Below, one piece after another: positions 42,572 through 52,116 of a DNA stretch of 64,000 nucleotides. How positions within the stretch are numbered: the stretch's first letter is position 1; each line of letters starts with the position of its first letter. The translations under genes were made by a program, and so were the position numbers. This DNA comes from Paenibacillus solanacearum (lineage in GTDB: Bacteria > Bacillota > Bacilli > Paenibacillales > NBRC-103111). The notes under the pieces are model-generated. The model was not told the origin of the DNA, searched no databases, and saw only the letters and a list, made by a program, of their open reading frames with translations. The stretch is from assembly GCF_910593845.1 (NCBI RefSeq), contig NZ_CAJVAS010000004.1:248001-312000 (forward strand). Reading direction: 5' to 3'.

Positions 42572-43402
42572 TTACAGACGCGGCAAAATCCCCAAAATCA
42601 GCTGCAGAAACGTTTGCTTGACCCGCTCCGTCGTCTCCATCACTTCTTCATGCGAGAGCGGCTGATCTAAAATACCGGAAGCCATATTGCTGATGCAGGA
42701 GAAGCCGAGCACTTCCATGCCCGCATGACGCGCCACAATGACTTCGGAGACGGTCGACATGCCCACCGCGTCTGCGCCCAAGGTCCGCATCATGCGAATT
42801 TCGGCAGGCGTTTCGTAGGTCGGTCCGAGCAGTCCGATGTATATGCCCTCCTGCAGCTTCACGCCTTGCTCGGCGGCAACCGCCTTCGCCACCTCGCGCA
42901 TCCGCTTGCTGTACGCTTCGGACATATCCGGGAAACGGACGCCAAGCTCACTTAGATTCGGTCCGATCAGCGGGTTGCGGAACGTAAAGTTGATATGGTC
43001 TTTGATCAGCATCAAATCGCCGGCTTCGTACGACGTATTGATGCCCCCCGCGGCATTGGTAACGAGCAGCTTCCCTACGCCAAGCTCTTTCATGACGCGC
43101 ACAGGGAAGGACACCGTGTCCACGCCGTATCCTTCGTACATATGAAAGCGGCCTTTCATCAGCACGACATGCCTGCCGCCAACCGTACCAAGAAGCAGTT
43201 CTCCGGCATGGCCTTCCACCGTCGACACGGGAAAATGAGGAATGTCCCCATACGAAATCGTTACCGCGTTCTCCACCAGCTCCGCGATAACGCCCAATCC
43301 GGAGCCGAGGATCAATCCGATTTCCGGCTTCGCTTCGTATTGGGCGTGAATATAGGCCGCCGCTTCCTTGATGTTCTGCACTATGGAATGCTGATCCGTC
43401 AT
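42572..43402 (-). CDS. punA: Purine-nucleoside phosphorylase
   Basis: The 276-aa protein is the trimeric PNP type: GLILGSGLGVIAEL, PHFPVSTVEGHAGEL, LVTNAAGGIN, and the base-binding MSTVSEVIVARHAGMEVLGF. It splits inosine and guanosine with phosphate. GGGAGG lies 9 nt before the ATG. It follows deoB by 32 nt, the drm-pupG pairing of B. subtilis. Confidence 0.95.
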   Translation of the reverse strand: MTDQHSIVQNIKEAAAYIHAQYEAKPEIGLILGSGLGVIAELVENAVTISYGDIPHFPVSTVEGHAGELLLGTVGGRHVVLMKGRFHMYEGYGVDTVSFPVRVMKELGVGKLLVTNAAGGINTSYEAGDLMLIKDHINFTFRNPLIGPNLSELGVRFPDMSEAYSKRMREVAKAVAAEQGVKLQEGIYIGLLGPTYETPAEIRMMRTLGADAVGMSTVSEVIVARHAGMEVLGFSCISNMASGILDQPLSHEEVMETTERVKQTFLQLILGILPRL

Positions 43403-43434
43403 TTCATCGTCCTCCCGGATAGGTGTTAGGTGCC

Positions 43435-44610
43435 CTATTTCAATTGCTGCAAAAAGCTGTTCCCGTTGCCGGTCGATCCGGCTCCAAAGTTATCGGCCAC
43501 TGTGGCGCCGAGATCCGAGAACGTCGCTCGGATACCCAAGGAGCTTGGTTCTTGCAGAGACGGGCTGTATACCAGCAGCGGGACATACTCCCTGGTATGG
43601 TCCGTCCCCGGATGAACCGGATCGTTCCCGTGGTCGGCGGTAATGATCAGCAAGTCTTCCGGCCCTGTCTTCTCCATCAGCTTCGGCAGCCATTCGTCGA
43701 ACTCGTTGAGCGCCCGGGCATATCCTTCCGGGTCTCTGCGATGGCCGTACAGCGAGTCGAAATCGACCAGGTTCGTAAATAGCAAGCCTTCAAAATCGTG
43801 ATCCAGCAGCTCCAGCGTCTTGTGTATGCCGTCCAGATTGCTCTTTGTCGGCGTTGCTTTCGTCACGCCTTCCCCGTCGAAGATGTCATTGATTTTCCCG
43901 ACCGCGATCACGTCGCGGCCTGCGTCTTTGAGCAGGTTCATAACCGTCGGCGCCGGCGGCTTCACAGCGTAGTCATGCCGGTTCGGCGTGCGGACGAATG
44001 CCCCTGGCTTGCCGACATACGGGCGGGCGATGACGCGGCCTACCGCATACGGATCTTCCAGCGTCAGCTTGCGGGCGATTTCGCAGCCGAGGTACAGCTC
44101 GCCGAGCGGAATGACCTCCTCGTGGGCGGCAAGCTGGAACACGCTGTCCGCCGAGGTATACACGATCCATGCGCCTGTCTTCATCTGTTCTTCGCCGAGC
44201 TCGACCAAAATGTCCGTTCCGGAAGCCGGTTTGTTGCCGATCACCTTGCGTCCCGTTTCTTTCTCGAAGCGCTCGATCAGCTCCATAGGAAAGCCTTCGG
44301 GGAATACGTTAAACGGCGTTGCCACCTTCAAGCCCATAATTTCCCAATGGCCGGTCATCGTATCTTTTCCAACCGATACTTCGGCCATTTTGCCGTAATA
44401 CGCTTGCGGGTGTCTGGCGGCCTCGATCCCGTGAAGCGGGGCGATTGCTCCGAGCCCAAGCCGTTCCAGGTTCGGCAGCCGAAGCGCTGGAACCCGCTCG
44501 GCGATATGTCCCAGCGTATGCGATCCGGCATCGCCGAACCGCGGCGCATCGGGGAGTTCCCCAATGCCGACACTGTCGAGAACGATCAAACAAATGCGCT
44601 TATATTTCAA
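43435..44610 (-). CDS. deoB: Phosphopentomutase
   Basis: The 391-aa enzyme of the alkaline-phosphatase superfamily interconverts ribose 1- and 5-phosphate. Metal sites are [26 protein letters not shown] and ITADHGNDP with TDHTREY; the phosphorylated Thr is in [10 protein letters not shown]. The start is TTG at 44610, with AAGGAGG 8 nt upstream; an ATG 45 nt earlier lies before that site. Confidence 0.95.
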   Translation of the reverse strand: MKYKRICLIVLDSVGIGELPDAPRFGDAGSHTLGHIAERVPALRLPNLERLGLGAIAPLHGIEAARHPQAYYGKMAEVSVGKDTMTGHWEIMGLKVATPFNVFPEGFPMELIERFEKETGRKVIGNKPASGTDILVELGEEQMKTGAWIVYTSADSVFQLAAHEEVIPLGELYLGCEIARKLTLEDPYAVGRVIARPYVGKPGAFVRTPNRHDYAVKPPAPTVMNLLKDAGRDVIAVGKINDIFDGEGVTKATPTKSNLDGIHKTLELLDHDFEGLLFTNLVDFDSLYGHRRDPEGYARALNEFDEWLPKLMEKTGPEDLLIITADHGNDPVHPGTDHTREYVPLLVYSPSLQEPSSLGIRATFSDLGATVADNFGAGSTGNGNSFLQQLK

Positions 44611-44711
44611 GTTAAATTCCTCCTTACCGATAGACAAGCGTTGTGCGAAAAGCATATCGCTATTATCGCAAAACGGTTGATCGTTTGCAAAAACGGCCCG
44701 CGCGGGAACCC

Positions 44712-44750
44712 AAAAAAATAAGCCCGCTCTTGTGAATCGCGGAGCGGGCT
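44712..44750 (-). terminator. Terminator after xerD
   Basis: Minus-strand stem AGCCCGCTC/GAGCGGGCT followed by TATTTTTTT, 12 nt after the xerD stop. Confidence 0.9.
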
Positions 44751-44762
44751 CGTTAGAGTATG

Positions 44763-45662
44763 CTATTCGATTTTGGCCCGGGGATGCGTCCGGTCGTATA
44801 CATCCTTCATTTTGCCCCGGGCGACTTGCGCGTAAATTTGCGTCGTCGAAATGTCCGCATGGCCGAGCATTTCCTGCACGGATCTTAAGTCCGCCCCGTT
44901 CTCCAGCAAATGCGCTGCAAACGAATGCCGCAGCGTGTGCGGCGTAATTTCCGAGCGAATTTCCGATTCCTGCGCGTAGCGCTTAATAATTTTCCAGAAG
45001 CCCTGCCGCGTGATGCGGGTCCCGAGGTGATTGACGAACAGTGCGTTTTCGATTTTGCCGGGCTTGAGCAGCTTGCGGCGGACCGTATCGGTATAGGCGG
45101 TCACATACTTCGAAGCGACCTTGCCGAGCGGTATGATGCGCTCTTTCCCGCTGTTCCCCCCACAGCGCACAAAGCCGAGCCCCGGATTGACGCTGTCCAC
45201 ATCGAGCGAGATCAGCTCGGATACGCGAATGCCTGTGGCGTAAAGCACCTCCAGCATCGCTTTGTCCCTCATGCCGCTTAAGCTCGTCGTCCGCGGCGCT
45301 TCCAGCAGCTTCTCGACGTCCTGCACGGACAAAATGATCGGCAGCCGCTTTTCCAGCTTCGGCGTTTCGAGCATCAAGGTCGGATCGCTGTCCAGCCGGC
45401 GCTCTCGGACCATATACTGATAAAACGAACGAATCGATACCGTGCTTCGCGAAATGGTCGCCGTCGCTCTCCCGAGCTGCTTCAGCTTTAGCAAATAGCC
45501 GGACACATGCACTTTTCCGCTATCTTTCAGCAATTGTACGCCGGAATGCTCCAAATATTCTATGTATTGAATCAAATCGCGATGGTACGATTCTAGTGTA
45601 TTTGGCGCAAGTCCTTTTTCCTCAGTCAAATATTGGATGAATGACTGCAGATCCCTTTTCAT
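44763..45662 (-). CDS. xerD: Site-specific tyrosine recombinase XerD
   Basis: The 299-aa recombinase has an N-terminal SAM-like core-binding domain and the catalytic set R146, K173, H242, R245, H268 and nucleophile Y277. With XerC (CodV) it resolves chromosome dimers at dif. Its place between yqzK and deoB matches ripX of B. subtilis, so it is the housekeeping enzyme and not a mobile integrase. Confidence 0.95.
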   Translation of the reverse strand: MKRDLQSFIQYLTEEKGLAPNTLESYHRDLIQYIEYLEHSGVQLLKDSGKVHVSGYLLKLKQLGRATATISRSTVSIRSFYQYMVRERRLDSDPTLMLETPKLEKRLPIILSVQDVEKLLEAPRTTSLSGMRDKAMLEVLYATGIRVSELISLDVDSVNPGLGFVRCGGNSGKERIIPLGKVASKYVTAYTDTVRRKLLKPGKIENALFVNHLGTRITRQGFWKIIKRYAQESEIRSEITPHTLRHSFAAHLLENGADLRSVQEMLGHADISTTQIYAQVARGKMKDVYDRTHPRAKIE

Positions 45663-45764
45663 GCGTCAACGATCCCCTTCTATGTTGTACGACGGTCAAT
45701 TAAGAAAAGCCGTTAGATACATAATTCCACATTCAGGGGCCATTTCCTGCCAGAATGAAAAAGC

Positions 45765-46004
45765 TTATTCGCCGATTCGGTAAAAAAGCTTGAGCCTCTC
45801 TCCCATCGTCGTATAAGCATCGGGAAAAAGCGAAGCGTCGCTTTGAAAAACTTTCACCGCATGGCCGGCCGGCTCTTTATATTTATGCGCAGGCTCGAGA
45901 AAATGCGTAAGCAGCAGCAGACCATGATAGAGCATAAACGTCAAGGCGATGAACAGCAGCATGAAACGGAGCCGTTCCATCCACTTACGGGCATGAATGA
46001 TCAC
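45765..46004 (-). CDS. yqzK: YqzK family protein (DUF4227)
   Basis: The 79-aa protein has one membrane segment (FMLLFIALTFMLYHGLLLL) and a short C-terminal extracytoplasmic part ending MGERLKLFYRIGE, as in DUF4227. It starts with GTG at 46004 after GGAGGT. It lies between xerD and the ald/fur genes, as yqzK lies beside fur in B. subtilis. The role is unknown. Confidence 0.85.
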   Translation of the reverse strand: MIIHARKWMERLRFMLLFIALTFMLYHGLLLLTHFLEPAHKYKEPAGHAVKVFQSDASLFPDAYTTMGERLKLFYRIGE

Positions 46005-46251
46005 AGCCTGTACCTCCTTTTCCCATGGCGTCGCCGTCTTCGGGACAAGCCCGAAAAAAGTGACGGCGGCAGCCTTTGTCGGCAGCGGCCGGGCAGCCGA
46101 TACCGACTTGGCTCCTTACCGTAAGACTATGACGGGAAAGCTTAATTTATGCCCCTTGTCCGGCGGACCTGGCTTGTCGGGGACGTGCGATTCTTGTGCA
46201 TATTCGGCGCAGCGGCGCGGCGTAAGGAATGCGCCATCCCCAAGCTAGCCG

Positions 46252-47376
46252 TCAGCTAAGAGGCAGGAGCGTATCCAGCCCCGCAAAAGGCAGGCCGACC
46301 GCTTCCGCCACGGCCGGATGGGTTACATGGCCCTGAAACGTATTGACGCCCAATCGCAAAGGCGGATTGCTGTACAGCGCCCGGGTTACGCCCTTGGACG
46401 CCAGCTCCAGCGCGTACGTAATCGTTACATTGGTCAGCGCCAGCGTCGAGGTGCGGGGAACCGCTCCCGGCATGTTGGCGACCGCGTAATGCAGTACGCC
46501 GTGCTTCTCGTAGGTCGGCTCGCTATGCGTCGTTACACGGTCGACCGTTTCGATCGAACCGCCTTGATCCACGGCGACGTCGACGATGACGGCCCCCGGT
46601 TTCATTTGCTTGACCATGTCCTCCGTCACAAGCTTCGGCGCTTTCGCTCCAGGGATAAGCACCGCGCCGATCAGCAGATCGGCTTTTTGCACGGCGTTGG
46701 CGATATTGTACGGGTTCGACATCAGCGTTCGAATGCGCCCGAGGAACACGTCGTCCAGATAGCGCAGCCGCTCCGCATTCCGCTCGATAACGACGACGTT
46801 CGCCCCGAGGCCCAGCGCCATCTTCGCCGCATTCGTTCCTACGATGCCGCCGCCGAGGATGATGACATCCGCGGCCGGCACGCCCGGCACGCCGCCGAGC
46901 AGCACGCCGCGCCCGCCATAAAACTTCTCGAGATATTGCGCTCCGACCTGCACTGACATCCGCCCCGCCACTTCGCTCATCGGCGTCAGCAGCGGCAGGC
47001 TGCCGTTCGGCAGCTGAATCGTTTCATAGGCGATGGCCGTCATTTTATGACTGACGAGCGCCTCGGTCAGCTTCGGCTCCGCCGCCAGATGCAAATAGGT
47101 GAACAGCGTCAGCTGCTCACGGAAGTAACCGTACTCGGACGGCAGAGGCTCCTTGACCTTCATGATCATCTCCGCCTGAGCCCATACGTCGGACGCCGCG
47201 GGAATGACCGCCGCGCCCTCCTGTGCGTATTCCTCGTCGGAAAATCCGCTGCCGGCTCCCGCCCCCGCCTCGATCAGCACTTGATGACCCGCTGCGGTCA
47301 GCATCGCTGCGCCCCCCGGCGTCAGCGCTACACGGTTTTCGTTATTTTTGATTTCTTTTGGTATGCCGATAATCAT
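46252..47376 (-). CDS. ald: Alanine dehydrogenase
   Basis: The 374-aa enzyme converts L-alanine to pyruvate and ammonia with NAD. It shows the N-terminal start [20 protein letters not shown], the substrate residues in [10 protein letters not shown] and the nucleotide loop [15 protein letters not shown]. In spores it supports use of alanine and affects germination by lowering alanine. GGAGGCGGGTAACGG precedes the ATG. It stands between fur and yqzK, where B. subtilis has no ald. Confidence 0.95.
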   Translation of the reverse strand: MIIGIPKEIKNNENRVALTPGGAAMLTAAGHQVLIEAGAGAGSGFSDEEYAQEGAAVIPAASDVWAQAEMIMKVKEPLPSEYGYFREQLTLFTYLHLAAEPKLTEALVSHKMTAIAYETIQLPNGSLPLLTPMSEVAGRMSVQVGAQYLEKFYGGRGVLLGGVPGVPAADVIILGGGIVGTNAAKMALGLGANVVVIERNAERLRYLDDVFLGRIRTLMSNPYNIANAVQKADLLIGAVLIPGAKAPKLVTEDMVKQMKPGAVIVDVAVDQGGSIETVDRVTTHSEPTYEKHGVLHYAVANMPGAVPRTSTLALTNVTITYALELASKGVTRALYSNPPLRLGVNTFQGHVTHPAVAEAVGLPFAGLDTLLPLS

Positions 47377-47463
47377 CCGTTACCCGCCTCCTGTTCTGGT
47401 GCGCATAGTATGCTTAGTGTGGGCCAAAACACCGACGATATAGATGTGAAGTGCAGGAAAAGC

Positions 47464-47503
47464 AAAAAACCTTCTACTTGATCATACTCAAGTCGAAGGT
47501 TTT
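47464..47503. terminator. Terminator between fur and ald
   Basis: Stem AAAACCTTCTACTTGA/TCAAGTCGAAGGTTTT (one mismatch) with TTTTT on the minus side, 27 nt after the fur stop. Confidence 0.9.
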
Positions 47504-47529
47504 GTTGATTACTATCGGTGTGGGCTTGG

Positions 47530-47982
47530 TCAAGACTTCCCTTTGTCGCGGCATCGATGACAAATGCCCTGAAAGTCCAGCCGGTGATCCAGCACCTGGA
47601 ACCGGTATTCCCGCTCAAGCCGTTCCTCCAGCGCCAGTAGCCAGTCTTCCATAATTTCATCCACTGCGCCGCACTGCACGCAGATCAAATGATGATGATG
47701 GTGATGAGTGCTGTCGTTGCGCAAATCGTACCGGGCGACGCCGTCGCCGAAGTTCATCTTTTCAAGCACATGCAGTTCGCTCAGCAACTCCAGCGTCCGG
47801 TATACGGTCGCAAGACCGATCTCGGGCGCTTTGTCCTTTACAAGCATGAACACGTCCTCAGCGCTCAAATGATCTTCTTCATTCTCGAGCAGCACCCTCA
47901 CGGTCGCTTCCCGCTGGGGCGTCAGCTTGTAGCCTTGCGATTGCAGCTGCTGCTTTATTTTTTCAATGCGAGATTCTTCCAT
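47530..47982 (-). CDS. fur: Ferric uptake regulator Fur
   Basis: The 150-aa regulator has the winged-helix domain (LTPQREATVRVLLE, ATVYRTLELL) and the dimer domain with two structural zinc pairs C101/C104 and C141/C144. The metal-sensing loop holds a run of six histidines (residues 93-98), longer than the usual HHHDH pattern. I name it Fur rather than PerR or Zur from its place beside yqzK and xerD. AGGGGG precedes the ATG. Confidence 0.88.
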   Translation of the reverse strand: MEESRIEKIKQQLQSQGYKLTPQREATVRVLLENEEDHLSAEDVFMLVKDKAPEIGLATVYRTLELLSELHVLEKMNFGDGVARYDLRNDSTHHHHHHLICVQCGAVDEIMEDWLLALEERLEREYRFQVLDHRLDFQGICHRCRDKGKS

Positions 47983-48041
47983 GCTTCTCCCCCTGAGGGC
48001 TTTGCAAAAAAAAGCACAAAACCGCTGCGAAGTATGATTTT

Positions 48042-48071
48042 ATTATAGGTTGTGGTCGCAGGGAAAGTCAA
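48042..48071 (-). promoter_or_regulatory. Promoter of fur
   Basis: On the minus strand TTGACT (48071-48066) and TATAAT (48047-48042) are 18 nt apart, about 60 nt before the fur start. Confidence 0.7.
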
Positions 48072-48083
48072 ACCTTTTCAATC

Positions 48084-48728
48084 TTAAGCCAGATGCAGCG
48101 CAGCAAGCATCGGCGTCACCCATTTCATCATAACGGGAGACAGGTAAGCCTCGAAGAGGGAGACGCCGACGAACAATGCGGTCGAAGCGACGCTGACGCC
48201 GCAAAAGCGCATGAACGGTTCATAAATCGAGCCGTTGCGCGATACAAACCGGTTTTTGACCAGATGAATCGAGAAAGCCATCGCCGTTACGCTGCATACG
48301 AGGAGCACGGGAATAATGATCAGGTTTTGCGGCACGACGGAAACGAGCGCGAATAGCAGCCCTTGCCAGGACATCGTGCCGACCATGTATCCGACAGTAA
48401 AACCGACCAGCACGCCTTTCAAAAAATCAAGGATCAGGATCAGCGGCAGTCCGATCACCGATAATCCGAGTATCCAGATCAGCAAAACCCATTTGATATG
48501 CATCGAAAACGAGTCTTTAAACGAGCCCGTTATATCGCCTTCCAGCGCGCCTTGCTGCACCCTGGCAAAAAAATTGCCCAAATAGCGCGTAATTTCCTGC
48601 TTCTGCTCGAGCGACAGGGCGTTCACCATTACGGCTCCAAAGACAACGCCTGTCACAAAGATGACGCCGACGAAAATATAGAACGACAAATGCTCCTTCA
48701 TATACTGCTCCAGCGTTCGGTTCCGCAT
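48084..48728 (-). CDS. spoIIM: Stage II sporulation protein M
   Basis: The 214-aa membrane protein matches SpoIIM in length and layout: start MRNRTLEQYMKEHLSFYIFV, then about five membrane segments including LILDFLKGVLVGFTVGYMVG. With SpoIID and SpoIIP it forms the engulfment machine that remodels septal peptidoglycan in the mother cell. The ATG at 48728 has AAGGGGG 11 nt upstream. It sits between fur and the endonuclease Q gene. Confidence 0.92.
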   Translation of the reverse strand: MRNRTLEQYMKEHLSFYIFVGVIFVTGVVFGAVMVNALSLEQKQEITRYLGNFFARVQQGALEGDITGSFKDSFSMHIKWVLLIWILGLSVIGLPLILILDFLKGVLVGFTVGYMVGTMSWQGLLFALVSVVPQNLIIIPVLLVCSVTAMAFSIHLVKNRFVSRNGSIYEPFMRFCGVSVASTALFVGVSLFEAYLSPVMMKWVTPMLAALHLA

Positions 48729-48790
48729 CTTGTGCTTCGCCCCCTTGTCCGAATAATACAACTTATGACAAGGGGATACGCTTTATGACT

Positions 48791-49966
48791 TTACGATTTC
48801 ACTTTCCCGTACTTGCCGCCTCCGCCGGTCTCCAGCTCCAGCGTGCCTTCCCGGGCCTGGATCAGGCAGAGGGCGATCGCATCGCCCGCCGTTTCGGCAA
48901 TCGCTTCGTACGACGCGCGGTGCAGCAAGTTCATTTCCGTGCCGAAGCGCTCGATCAGCTTCGCGAACGTCTTGGGGCCGAGCTTCGGAATGTATTCCAG
49001 CGGCACCTGATAGTAATAAGGCGGCCGGTCGGCAGGCACCCAAGGCTCTTCCCTGTCGGCAATGCTTCGAATGCGGTCCAGCACGCCGCGGACGATCTTC
49101 GTGTGACCGCAGTACAGGCAGCGTTCGACGACAGTCACATCCTGCTCGTCCAGAATGCTCCCGCACTTGTCGCAGTATGTCCGGTGGTATTTGCCAAGCC
49201 GCGGATTCAATCCGTAGTTGGCCAGCACCTTGCGGCCATCCTCCTGCGCCAGCGCTTTGCGGAACTCTTCGAACGAAGGCTTGTCCAGCCAAAGCTTATT
49301 GTATTCCCGCCCGATCTTCGGCAGCGAATGCGCATCGGAATTCGTCAAGAACGTATACCGGTCCAGCTCGCTGATGTATCCCGCCATGACCGAATCGGCG
49401 CTGAGGCCGAGCTCCACGGCGGCAATCGCATCCAGATCCAGCAAATGCTCCATGCGCGTCGAGCCGCTGCCGTACATGCTTTTGTGCGGCGTAAAAATAT
49501 GCGCCGGGATCAGCAGCCCTCCGCGATCCGTTACTTCCCGCTGCAGCTCCCGCGCGGTGACATAAATGCGCTGCGAACTGAGTTGGACGTTCTTCATATG
49601 CTTCTTGAGCCACTCGGTAAACTCCCGCATAATATCCAGCGTCGGCATGTACGCGAGCAAATGCGCGGTGCCGTAACCCGGGTCCCGCACCTCTATCTCG
49701 CAGCCGAGCAGGATCGTGGTCCGGTGGTACCGGATGCCGCCGCCCGGCAGCTCCTCCATCTCGCCTTGATCGAGATAGCGCGTCATCTCCCGCTGCACGC
49801 CGGGGGAGTGGCAATCGATGATGCTGACGATGTCCATGCCCTTCCGTTCCGAAGCTTCCTGCGCAATGTTGTAGAACGTCAAGTTGTTCGCGGCGCTGAT
49901 CTTGACAGCCTGCCCTTCTTCCGTTCGCCCGATGTGAATATGCAGGTCAGCATAGTAGGCTTCCAT
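48791..49966 (-). CDS. Endonuclease Q family protein (YqxK)
   Basis: The 391-aa protein has an N-terminal PHP metal domain (DLHIHIG with H9 and H11, IIDCHSPG, a histidine in PAHIFTPH, and NSDAHSLPKIG), a zinc finger (CDKCG with CLYCG) and a C-terminal helix-hairpin-helix part (IPKLGPKTFAKLIERFG). EndoQ nicks DNA 5' of deaminated bases such as uracil and hypoxanthine in archaea and some Bacillus. It is the B. subtilis YqxK counterpart. The ATG lies 2 nt after the nudF stop. Confidence 0.9.
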   Translation of the reverse strand: MEAYYADLHIHIGRTEEGQAVKISAANNLTFYNIAQEASERKGMDIVSIIDCHSPGVQREMTRYLDQGEMEELPGGGIRYHRTTILLGCEIEVRDPGYGTAHLLAYMPTLDIMREFTEWLKKHMKNVQLSSQRIYVTARELQREVTDRGGLLIPAHIFTPHKSMYGSGSTRMEHLLDLDAIAAVELGLSADSVMAGYISELDRYTFLTNSDAHSLPKIGREYNKLWLDKPSFEEFRKALAQEDGRKVLANYGLNPRLGKYHRTYCDKCGSILDEQDVTVVERCLYCGHTKIVRGVLDRIRSIADREEPWVPADRPPYYYQVPLEYIPKLGPKTFAKLIERFGTEMNLLHRASYEAIAETAGDAIALCLIQAREGTLELETGGGGKYGKVKS

Positions 49967-49968
49967 CG

Positions 49969-50532
49969 TTAGAACGATCCGGTCAGCTTATAGAGCTGCC
50001 AGGCGTATACCGCCATGACCGTCTTGGCATCGCTGATCCGGCCTTCCCTCATGTAAGCTTGCGCTTGCTCCAGCGTGATCGCCTCCAGCTCCAGAAACTC
50101 GTCCTCGTCCGGATTCGCTTCCCCTTTGCTCAGCTGTTCGGAGGCGTACAGATGCAGAATTTCGTCGGCAAAGCCCGGCGATGTGTAAAAGGAGCTGATG
50201 TGCCGGAGCGATTCACAGCGATAGCCGGTCTCTTCTTCCAGTTCCCGCTTCGCGGCGTCGAGCGGATCTTCTCCCGCATCGAGCTTGCCGGCCGGAATCT
50301 CGATCTGGCTCTTCTCCAGCGGCTTGCGGTATTGCTCCACGACAAGCATCCGGCCGTCATCGGTCAAAGCCAGCACCGCAACCGCGCCGGGGTGCTTTAC
50401 GATTTCGCGCGTAGCGGTCGCGCCGTTCGGAAGCTGCACGGTGTCTACCTGCAGCGAGATGATTTTGCCTTGAAATATCGGTTCGGTGCGCAAGGTCACT
50501 TCTTCAAACTTTCTATGATGAGATGCGTTCAT
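49969..50532 (-). CDS. nudF: ADP-ribose pyrophosphatase (NUDIX)
   Basis: The 187-aa protein contains one Nudix box, G-x5-E-x7-REUXEE-x-GU, seen as GKLDAGEDPLDAAKRELEEE followed by TGY. The family splits ADP-ribose into AMP and ribose 5-phosphate. The ATG at 50532 follows AAGGAAGGA by 11 nt. Its place beside yqxK and an mciZ-like gene matches nudF in B. subtilis. Confidence 0.9.
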   Translation of the reverse strand: MNASHHRKFEEVTLRTEPIFQGKIISLQVDTVQLPNGATATREIVKHPGAVAVLALTDDGRMLVVEQYRKPLEKSQIEIPAGKLDAGEDPLDAAKRELEEETGYRCESLRHISSFYTSPGFADEILHLYASEQLSKGEANPDEDEFLELEAITLEQAQAYMREGRISDAKTVMAVYAWQLYKLTGSF

Positions 50533-50668
50533 GTCTGTGCGATTCCTTCCTTTCTTGGAAAAAGAGGATGACGGCGGCGGAAGCAATCACTCAGGTGACC
50601 GGGCTTGGCGCCGCCTACCGTTCATTATATCACGTTCGCGATGCATTGGTGATTTGGCAGAAGGAGGC

Positions 50669-50695
50669 ATAAGGTGCTAGGACCCGACATAAGCT
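50669..50695 (+). promoter_or_regulatory. Sigma-E-like promoter before the MciZ-like gene
   Basis: ATA at 50669-50671 and CATAAGCT at 50688-50695 are 16 nt apart, close to the sigma-E pattern (ATA and CATACANT). The -10 lies 37 nt before the ATG at 50732. Confidence 0.45.
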
Positions 50696-50731
50696 GGACT
50701 ATATCAATCTAGCGAAAGCGGGGATGAACCT

Positions 50732-51010
50732 ATGAAAATATATTACGCCTCCCATCAAATGCGCCTGGTCGGCAAAGCGCGCGACATTCGAAACTATCTC
50801 CAATCGATGCTGCATGCGGCGCCTGCAGATATTACATTATACGAACTTATGCATGGAAAGCGCAGAAAAGACGCTTCGGCGCTGGAGCTTATCCCTCTGC
50901 GCCATGCGCTGGACGAGTCGCAGCCAGCCCGGCGAGCGCCTCATCCGCTGCCGTACAGACGGCTGCAAAAAACGGCGGATCGTCGCGCCATCCTCTTCCC
51001 ATCGAAGTAA
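50732..51010 (+). CDS. mciZ: MciZ-like Z-ring inhibitor, extended reading frame
   Basis: The first 45 residues (MKIYYASHQMRLVGKARDIR and on) resemble MciZ, the 40-aa FtsZ-capping peptide made in the mother cell, in its LVGKA-x-EIR-x2-L core. The gene lies next to nudF as in B. subtilis and has a sigma-E-like promoter. The frame runs to 92 residues and overlaps the convergent DUF3866 gene by 122 nt; residues from about 46 on are arginine- and proline-rich and antisense-like. A natural early stop may have been lost, or the tail may be tolerated. The homology is judged by eye. Confidence 0.65.
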   Translation: MKIYYASHQMRLVGKARDIRNYLQSMLHAAPADITLYELMHGKRRKDASALELIPLRHALDESQPARRAPHPLPYRRLQKTADRRAILFPSK

Positions 51011-52034
51011 TCGCGGCGCCGTAGGCACATAGAGCCGCTTCCATGCGATCGGGCGAAGGCGCTTCGCGCCAGACGATCCGGTGTTTGTCCGCGATCCGCG
51101 ACGATGCGGCCTGGTCCCGTAGTATATCTGCTTGTTCCGGCGAGGACAAGAGCGGCAGCGGGACTGCCGCCGAAGCGAGCGCCGCCGTCTTCAGCGCCGT
51201 GATCGAGTGATGGCTTAAGCCGCGGTGGCGCTCCCGGGCATCGCCGAAGCTAACCCTCGGCATGAAGACGGGAATGCCGCCAAGCGCGGATACGGCGTTA
51301 ACGAGCTCTCCCGTCTCGATGCCGGTGTATCCGTACGGCGTCCCCGTTCCGACAATGCCGGGTCCCATCGTCACAATCGCGATGTCCGCTTCGAGCACAT
51401 GCTTCGCAGCCAGCAGCGCCGTATATTTGTTCACGGCCTCCAGATCGCCGCCGTACGCGTGTCCGTAGGTAATCGTTCCGGCCAGCCAGCCGAGCGCATT
51501 CAGCCGATCGACATGCCGGCTCAGCGCGATCGGCAGTGCCGCGCCATCGGTCATAATATAGGCGATCCGTACTGGCTGCTTGCCATCGTTGCGGCAGCGC
51601 AGCCACGCCACGGCAGCCGGCAGCATGCTGTGCAGCTCGCCGATCAGAACCGGCATTCGTTCCAGCGTGCTGCGGCCGGCCAGCTTCTCCTGCATGCCGC
51701 TATCCGCTTCCTCTACCGCCAGCACGGCTCGCTGCAGCGCCGTATAGCGCAGCTTCATAATGTGCCCGGGCGGCAGCGGCCCGCCGCCGGAATGCACCTG
51801 TGCCAGCGGGGCCAGCACAAAGTGCGCGCCGCCGGTTCCGAGGCCGAGCGCGACCGCCGTCGTATTCGCCAGCACCTCGTCCCCCGGCCGCAGCGGCGCA
51901 AACGCGGTCAGATCGTGATATGCGCGGCAGCGGTCGCCGTCGGCCGTCTCCAGCACGATCTCCTGCAGCTTCTCACCTGCTGCGACGATTTCTATGACGA
52001 TGCCTGTTTGCCATTGGATGCCTACGGGAACCAC
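50889..52034 (-). CDS. DUF3866 family protein
   Basis: The 381-aa protein matches DUF3866: VEIVAAGEKLQEIVLE-type start, GDEVLANTTAVALGLGTGG, and HIMKLRYTALQRAVLAVEE, followed by a GPGIVGTGTPYGYTG loop. It is presumably a cytoplasmic enzyme but the reaction is unknown. The start is GTG at 52034; the AAAGAAG before it is a weak ribosome site. Its 3' end overlaps the MciZ-like frame. Confidence 0.85.
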   Translation of the reverse strand: MVPVGIQWQTGIVIEIVAAGEKLQEIVLETADGDRCRAYHDLTAFAPLRPGDEVLANTTAVALGLGTGGAHFVLAPLAQVHSGGGPLPPGHIMKLRYTALQRAVLAVEEADSGMQEKLAGRSTLERMPVLIGELHSMLPAAVAWLRCRNDGKQPVRIAYIMTDGAALPIALSRHVDRLNALGWLAGTITYGHAYGGDLEAVNKYTALLAAKHVLEADIAIVTMGPGIVGTGTPYGYTGIETGELVNAVSALGGIPVFMPRVSFGDARERHRGLSHHSITALKTAALASAAVPLPLLSSPEQADILRDQAASSRIADKHRIVWREAPSPDRMEAALCAYGAAITSMGRGWRDDPPFFAAVCTAADEALAGLAATRPAHGAEG

Positions 52035-52116
52035 CTTCTTTGCAAAAAAATACTGCTTCGCCGCATCGTAATCGCAGCAAATACAATCAGCGACTGATGA
52101 CGGGAAGCAGCATATC

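Noticed and set aside
44763..45662. Tyrosine recombinase as sign of a mobile element
   Set aside because: Position next to yqzK and deoB and its sequence identify housekeeping XerD; no attachment sites or cargo genes are seen.
45997..46248. 83-codon plus-strand frame between yqzK and ald
   Set aside because: It has no plausible ribosome site and the translation resembles nothing; the 247-nt gap more likely holds the yqzK promoter.
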